Assembly: GCA_003503995.1 (NCBI GenBank)
Contig: DOCA01000110.1
Location: forward strand, 1-9,483
DNA: 9,483 bases
Source of the DNA: Holosporales bacterium
GTDB taxonomy: Bacteria; Pseudomonadota; Alphaproteobacteria; Caedimonadales; UBA9215
Direction: 5' to 3'
Position 1 is the first letter of the stretch. Every line of letters starts with the position of its first letter. The notes under the pieces are model-generated. The model was not told the origin of the DNA. It worked only from the letters and a program-made list of their open reading frames with translations, and did no database searches. This document shows positions 6,630 to 9,483 of this stretch, piece after piece. A program made the translations under genes and the position numbers.

Positions 6630-8141
6630 ACAGAAGAAAGTTGGGAATATTTTTGCTTGATCCCAATGGATATCCACGCTTTTAAACCCTGCTTCTTTGA
6701 GCTGAGCAACCGTTACGTCAGAACGCCTGAAGTTAAGCCATTTTATATTAAGGATGTCGCTCAAAATACGTTTTTGCATCAAAAGAGCTTCCGGATCGAT
6801 TTTTGAGAAGTCCCACTCACATTTGGGATCTAGGGCCGGAGGGGGGGTAAGCGCGCTGATCACAAGTACACCATTAGGTTTGAGAGAGTCGTAAAAAGAG
6901 CGATAAAGAGATTTTACTTTTTCCTCATCGTTTACATAGATGTTGAGACCGTTACTGGTCAAGATATCAAAGCGCTCGGAGCTTTCAAGATCCCAAGCAT
7001 CTCTTTTTTCTAGGTAGTGTGGTATCAAGACTAGAAGTTTTTCTGCATTTTCTTTGGCTTGGTCAAGGGCCTGTTGATCAAGATCAATTCCCACAAGCGA
7101 AACACCTCCTGCATCATCATAGTTCAAACGCAAAAGATCATCCATCAAACCACAGGGACAAGATCCAACAACACCTTTTTTAGGAAGAGCCTGTTGAATG
7201 AGTTTCTTAAAAATTTCTCCCCGCTCCTGAGTAGCCTTTACAACGGGAAAGGTTTCATAGAACTTTCGATCAAAGTCTGCCAAAGGTGTGCCATCAGGGT
7301 AGTGGCCAACAGGTTTTATAAGATGATCATATAAAACGGCTTGCTGGGTCATTTCCGCATTAAGGCCTTTATGTTCTATGAGCTTCAAACCAATGGGGGA
7401 GTTTTTCATTTCTTCAAATAGCCCTTTTAGAATAAGAGAATCTTCAAATGAAATTTCTGATAGGCTAAGTTTGTCTTCAATATTCTTGATTTCTGCGCCA
7501 AGGGCGTTTTTAGAATGACCATGGGAAAGAATGATTGTTCCTTCTGGTGTAGGCTGTTCGAGGCTTTCTGCTTGTGCGGTCATTTGAGAGGCTTTCTTTT
7601 CTATGATGTCTAAGGCTTCAGGGGTAAGGTCTATGTCGTTTGCGCTTTGATCAATGAGTTTATCGATTAAGTCATCGATGCGCTGGCTTGTTTCTTCATC
7701 TACTAATTGTGACGCTGGGAGGTCACTATTGTCCTCAGGGCCTTGAACTTGCACAACCCAAACATCATAGACGGGGTGTTCAAGGGCAGACAAGGAGGGA
7801 TTTGAGGCAAACATCCACCCCCGAAAAACTTCTTGAACCTCATTTTTATCTATATCTTTTTTCTCGGTGATTTCAAAAAAGACCTTTGACTCGGGCATTT
7901 CTTCTGGATTTGAGCGCCAAGCTCGTATGGCTCTTACTTTTAAGGTGCCAATTTTAACAGTTTCTCCGACCTTGATTTTTATGGTCGATGTACGAGCGGT
8001 AACTTTATCAAGGGCGCCTATAATAACGGTATCACGAAAGGCCCCTTCCATCTTTTCTACTGTCTCTGCTTTTGAAGAGTTAAGGGGAACAAATAGGGGG
8101 GTGCTCAAAATTAAATAGTAAATAACTTTTTTTAAAATCAC
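6621..8141 (-). CDS. DUF2155 domain fused to a class I SAM methyltransferase-like domain
   Basis: A 506-aa two-domain protein. Residues 1-25 look like a signal peptide or membrane anchor (KK, then a hydrophobic core, then SKA-ET). Residues about 36-131 are a DUF2155 domain, a family of alphaproteobacterial proteins of unknown function: GALDKVTARTSTIKIKVGE (42-60), RSNPEEMPES (76-85), FRGWMFASNPSLSALEHPVYDVWVV in 106-130. An acidic linker follows. Residues about 200-506 resemble a Rossmann-fold methyltransferase: a degenerate SAM loop GSCPCG (326-331), GIDLD with acidic Asp353 (351-355), D381, DILTSNG (392-398) and LKPNGVLVIS (420-429). The usual DUF2155 protein is far shorter, so this is a fusion. 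It starts at GTG 8141 because this gives a signal peptide, but its ribosome binding site is poor. The gene lies 43 bp after mlaD, probably in the same transcript. An exported SAM-dependent enzyme is odd; catalytic activity and substrate are unknown. Confidence 0.85.
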   Translation of the reverse strand: MILKKVIYYLILSTPLFVPLNSSKAETVEKMEGAFRDTVIIGALDKVTARTSTIKIKVGETVKIGTLKVRAIRAWRSNPEEMPESKVFFEITEKKDIDKNEVQEVFRGWMFASNPSLSALEHPVYDVWVVQVQGPEDNSDLPASQLVDEETSQRIDDLIDKLIDQSANDIDLTPEALDIIEKKASQMTAQAESLEQPTPEGTIILSHGHSKNALGAEIKNIEDKLSLSEISFEDSLILKGLFEEMKNSPIGLKLIEHKGLNAEMTQQAVLYDHLIKPVGHYPDGTPLADFDRKFYETFPVVKATQERGEIFKKLIQQALPKKGVVGSCPCGLMDDLLRLNYDDAGGVSLVGIDLDQQALDQAKENAEKLLVLIPHYLEKRDAWDLESSERFDILTSNGLNIYVNDEEKVKSLYRSFYDSLKPNGVLVISALTPPPALDPKCEWDFSKIDPEALLMQKRILSDILNIKWLNFRRSDVTVAQLKEAGFKSVDIHWDQAKIFPTFFCKK

Positions 8142-8160
8142 GTGATACTTCTTTCGTCAT

Positions 8161-8185
8161 GAGGTCTAAAAGAGACCTCTCTTTT
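8161..8185 (-). promoter_or_regulatory. Mutually exclusive hairpins between mlaD and the DUF2155 gene
   Basis: Two overlapping stems share bases here. GAGGTCT (8161-8167) can pair with AGACCTC (8173-8179), or AAAAGAG (8168-8174) can pair with CTCTTTT (8179-8185). In the minus-strand transcript the second stem begins in the mlaD stop codon and ends with a short U run, like a weak terminator, and the first stem competes with it. This could tune expression of the downstream gene or protect an mRNA end. On the plus strand it is followed by T5 but serves no known gene. Confidence 0.3.
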
Positions 8186-8658
8186 TAATTTGTGTCGTTA
8201 TTTTCAGGAGTATTTTTAGGCTTTTGACTAAAAATTAATTGTCCAATAAGCGCCTCGAGGTTTACGGAAGACTGGGTATGGATAATCGTGTTACCTGCTG
8301 CTAAAAAGGTTTCATCTCCTCCTGGCACAATAGCGAGGTATTTTCCACCAAGCAAGCCATCACTAACAACCTCAGCAGAACTATCTTTTGGGAGCTTGAT
8401 ATTTTTGTTGACGGTGAAAGAAACTTTTGCAAGATATGTTTGAGGGTCAATGGTAAGAGCTGAAATTGTCCCAACTTTAACACCACTCATACGGACATCG
8501 GAACCAACAATAACACCGTCAACACGGTCAAAAGCTGCTGAATATTCAACGGAGTCTATAACCTTAGACCCGCTGTTTTGGTAGGCAAAAACAAAAAAGA
8601 ATCCGGCGACAAGGAGAACAACGGCTCCCATTAATGTTTCGATTGTATTATTTTTCAT
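8185..8658 (-). CDS. mlaD: MlaD-like MCE lipid-transport protein
   Basis: A 157-aa single-pass inner-membrane protein of the MCE family. MlaD binds lipid in the periplasm as part of the MlaFEDB ABC transporter that moves phospholipid between the inner and outer membranes. An N-terminal membrane helix covers residues about 9-26 (MGAVVLLVAGFFFVF) and is followed by one MCE domain (about 37-115), with VGSDVRMSGVKVGTI (51-65) and the LLGGKYLAI turn (102-110). A C-terminal segment LIGQLIF precedes a polar tail. Size and order agree with ordinary MlaD. The ATG at 8658 is chosen because AGGA lies 8 nt upstream and the membrane helix follows at once; a longer start at 8715 would add 19 unlikely residues. 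The gene overlaps the NDUFA12 gene by 11 nt, implying translational coupling. The other mla genes are not in this window, so partners must be encoded elsewhere. Confidence 0.93.
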   Translation of the reverse strand: MKNNTIETLMGAVVLLVAGFFFVFAYQNSGSKVIDSVEYSAAFDRVDGVIVGSDVRMSGVKVGTISALTIDPQTYLAKVSFTVNKNIKLPKDSSAEVVSDGLLGGKYLAIVPGGDETFLAAGNTIIHTQSSVNLEALIGQLIFSQKPKNTPENNDTN

Positions 8659-9043
8659 GGGAAGTATCCTGCGTTGGTGTCCAAGATTCATAAACCGTTG
8701 CAGGTTCTTTATCATCTATTTTTTCATTCAGAAGGCTTGTTTTAGGGTGATAAGTTTCATTGCTCCCTGTCTTATTAGGGATATGAGGTTTCTCCCAGCA
8801 GTGGGGCTCACCACATAATGGGCGCTCACTTGTATAATGTAGCCAGGCAAACCACTTTGCCGGTACCGTTGATGCCTCAACCTGGCCTGATTTGTAAATA
8901 ACCCAGCGTTTTTGGGCTCTTTGGGGTTTTCCAAGCAAAAGTTTTTCTTCGTAATATTTATTACCAAGGGCGTCTTCACCCATAAAATTTCCCGCTATTG
9001 AGGAAAAAATCTTTGTTTGTATGAGGTTATTGTAAAGACTCAT
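8648..9043 (-). CDS. NDUFA12-family NADH:ubiquinone oxidoreductase subunit
   Basis: A 131-aa protein of the NDUFA12 (B17.2) family, an accessory subunit on the matrix/cytoplasmic arm of complex I kept from alphaproteobacteria to mitochondria. Family motifs in order are GNFMGEDALGNKYYEE (18-33), RWVIYKSGQVEAS (46-58), VPAKWFAWLHYTSERP (60-75) and, near the end, YESWTP. There is no signal peptide or membrane segment, as expected. The ATG at 9043 has AAGGA 6 nt upstream. It is the first gene of a probable operon with mlaD and the DUF2155 gene, an arrangement common in alphaproteobacteria. Its upstream region faces rimP and shares a divergent promoter region with it. The family call is sure from the motifs. 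Whether it acts in complex I assembly here is by analogy. Confidence 0.93.
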   Translation of the reverse strand: MSLYNNLIQTKIFSSIAGNFMGEDALGNKYYEEKLLLGKPQRAQKRWVIYKSGQVEASTVPAKWFAWLHYTSERPLCGEPHCWEKPHIPNKTGSNETYHPKTSLLNEKIDDKEPATVYESWTPTQDTSHEK

Positions 9044-9063
9044 TCATATTCCTTATAAAAAAC

Positions 9064-9091
9064 TTGCATCCTACCTTAAAATATATATAAT
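9064..9091 (+). promoter_or_regulatory. Candidate promoter for the rimP leader
   Basis: TTGCAT (9064-9069) and a perfect TATAAT (9086-9091) are separated by 16 bp. The predicted start near 9098 gives a leader of about 147 nt before rimP, containing an intrinsic terminator. It overlaps a minus-strand promoter-like pair for the NDUFA12 gene. Confidence 0.5.
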
Positions 9092-9098
9092 TCAGGTA
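9072..9098. promoter_or_regulatory. Interrupted palindrome over both divergent -10 boxes
   Basis: TACCTTAA (9072-9079) and TTCAGGTA (9091-9098) are inverted half-sites matching at 7 of 8 positions, separated by 11 bp. The palindrome spans the -10 boxes of both candidate promoters, where a bound dimer would block both. The regulator is unknown. Confidence 0.35.
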
Positions 9099-9107
9099 AG
9101 TCTGCAA
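9080..9107 (-). promoter_or_regulatory. Candidate promoter for the NDUFA12-mlaD-DUF2155 genes
   Basis: On the minus strand TTGCAG (9107-9102) and TATATT (9085-9080) are 16 bp apart, predicting a start near 9073, about 30 nt before the NDUFA12 ATG. Its -10 box abuts the -10 box of the plus-strand promoter, so the two polymerases would compete. AT-rich sequence makes chance matches possible. Confidence 0.4.
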
Positions 9108-9128
9108 AGATATTAAATAAAATTATGC

Positions 9129-9157
9129 AGGTGGGTCCTTAAAGACCCACCTTTTTT
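9129..9157 (+). terminator. Strong intrinsic terminator in the rimP leader
   Basis: AGGTGGGTC (9129-9137) pairs perfectly with GACCCACCT (9144-9152) around a 6-nt loop and is followed by a T run to 9157, giving a classic plus-strand Rho-independent terminator. No plus-strand gene precedes it, only a promoter-like pair at 9064-9091, so it lies within the rimP leader or ends a short RNA of about 60 nt. CTGCA (9102-9106) and TGCAG (9126-9130) could form a weak upstream stem that nibbles its base. Confidence 0.8.
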
Positions 9158-9244
9158 AATACCTTATATCTGCGCTTTGTTCTTAATGTAGATAGCTCAT
9201 TAGAGAAACTGGAGCCAGATTTGTTATATAAGTTGGAGTAAAAA

Positions 9245-9483
9245 ATGGATTTGGCATCACGCCTTGAGGCGCTTGTAGAGCCTGCTTTGAATGATTTAGG
9301 ATATAGCATTGTTGAAATTCTTGTTATTGGGTCTGGGCGATTGAAGTTGGATATATCCATTGAGCGCCTTGATCACAAGCCTATTACAGTTGCTGATTGT
9401 GTTAAGGCAAATCGAGAGATTTCAGCGCTTATGGATGTTGAAGATCCCATTAAATCAGCTTATATTCTTGAAGTATCTTCTCC
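9245..9483 (+). CDS. rimP: Ribosome maturation factor RimP (5' part)
   Basis: The first 79 residues of RimP, the cytoplasmic factor needed for late maturation of the 30S ribosomal subunit; the window ends before the stop. The N-terminal domain is clear: LVEPALNDLGYSIVEI (10-25), GRLKLDISIERLDHKPITVADC (31-52, compare the family's ID...GVT..DC), SALMDVEDPI (60-69) and the hallmark YILEVSSP (73-80, last codon incomplete). The ATG at 9245 has GGAG (9235-9238) 6 nt upstream. In most bacteria rimP begins the rimP-nusA-infB operon, so nusA and infB are expected just beyond the edge. Its leader holds a promoter-like pair and a strong intrinsic terminator, suggesting control by attenuation. Confidence 0.95.
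   Translation, partial: MDLASRLEALVEPALNDLGYSIVEILVIGSGRLKLDISIERLDHKPITVADCVKANREISALMDVEDPIKSAYILEVSS

Noticed and set aside
8728..8979. Minus-strand 83-aa frame within the NDUFA12 gene
   Set aside because: Frame-shifted shadow of a gene with clear NDUFA12 motifs.

Overview
The window suggests an AT-rich alphaproteobacterium, probably an intracellular or protist-associated lineage such as Holosporales (inference). The main evidence is a minus-strand cluster typical of alphaproteobacteria: an NDUFA12-family complex I accessory subunit, an MlaD-type MCE protein and a DUF2155 protein. The start of rimP lies divergently beside it. There are no RNA genes or CRISPR arrays that I can recognise.

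Left half (1-4617): a complete Tn3-like transposon. It is bounded by terminal inverted repeats of 56 bp (51/56 identical), longer than the usual 38 bp, and beginning GGCCC instead of GGGG. It carries three overlapping or abutting plus-strand genes: a pRiA4b ORF-3-family protein of unknown function, a 1014-aa DUF4158/Tn3-type DDE transposase, and a short tyrosine recombinase that probably resolves cointegrates (TnpI-like). A promoter precedes the first gene. An imperfect inverted repeat upstream is a candidate recombination site. The recombinase gene ends inside the right inverted repeat. Position 1 of the window is also base 1 of the transposon, so the left flank and left target duplication cannot be seen.

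Middle (4618-6620): a 429-bp AT-rich spacer with at most one dubious small ORF. It is followed on the minus strand by an MscS-family channel fused to a cyclic-nucleotide-binding domain (bCNG-type). Four TATCC/GGATA half-sites at exact 13-bp steps, including an 18-bp perfect palindrome, lie just upstream of its start codon.

Right (6621-9483): a minus-strand operon-like series, NDUFA12 -> mlaD (11-bp overlap) -> a secreted or membrane-anchored DUF2155 domain fused to a class I SAM-methyltransferase-like domain. The fusion is the oddest gene in the window, because its apparent signal peptide would place a SAM-dependent fold outside the cytoplasm. The 200-bp gap to rimP holds overlapping divergent promoter-like elements, a 27-bp interrupted palindrome over both -10 boxes, and a strong intrinsic terminator in the rimP leader that looks like an attenuator. 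The rimP gene runs off the right edge.
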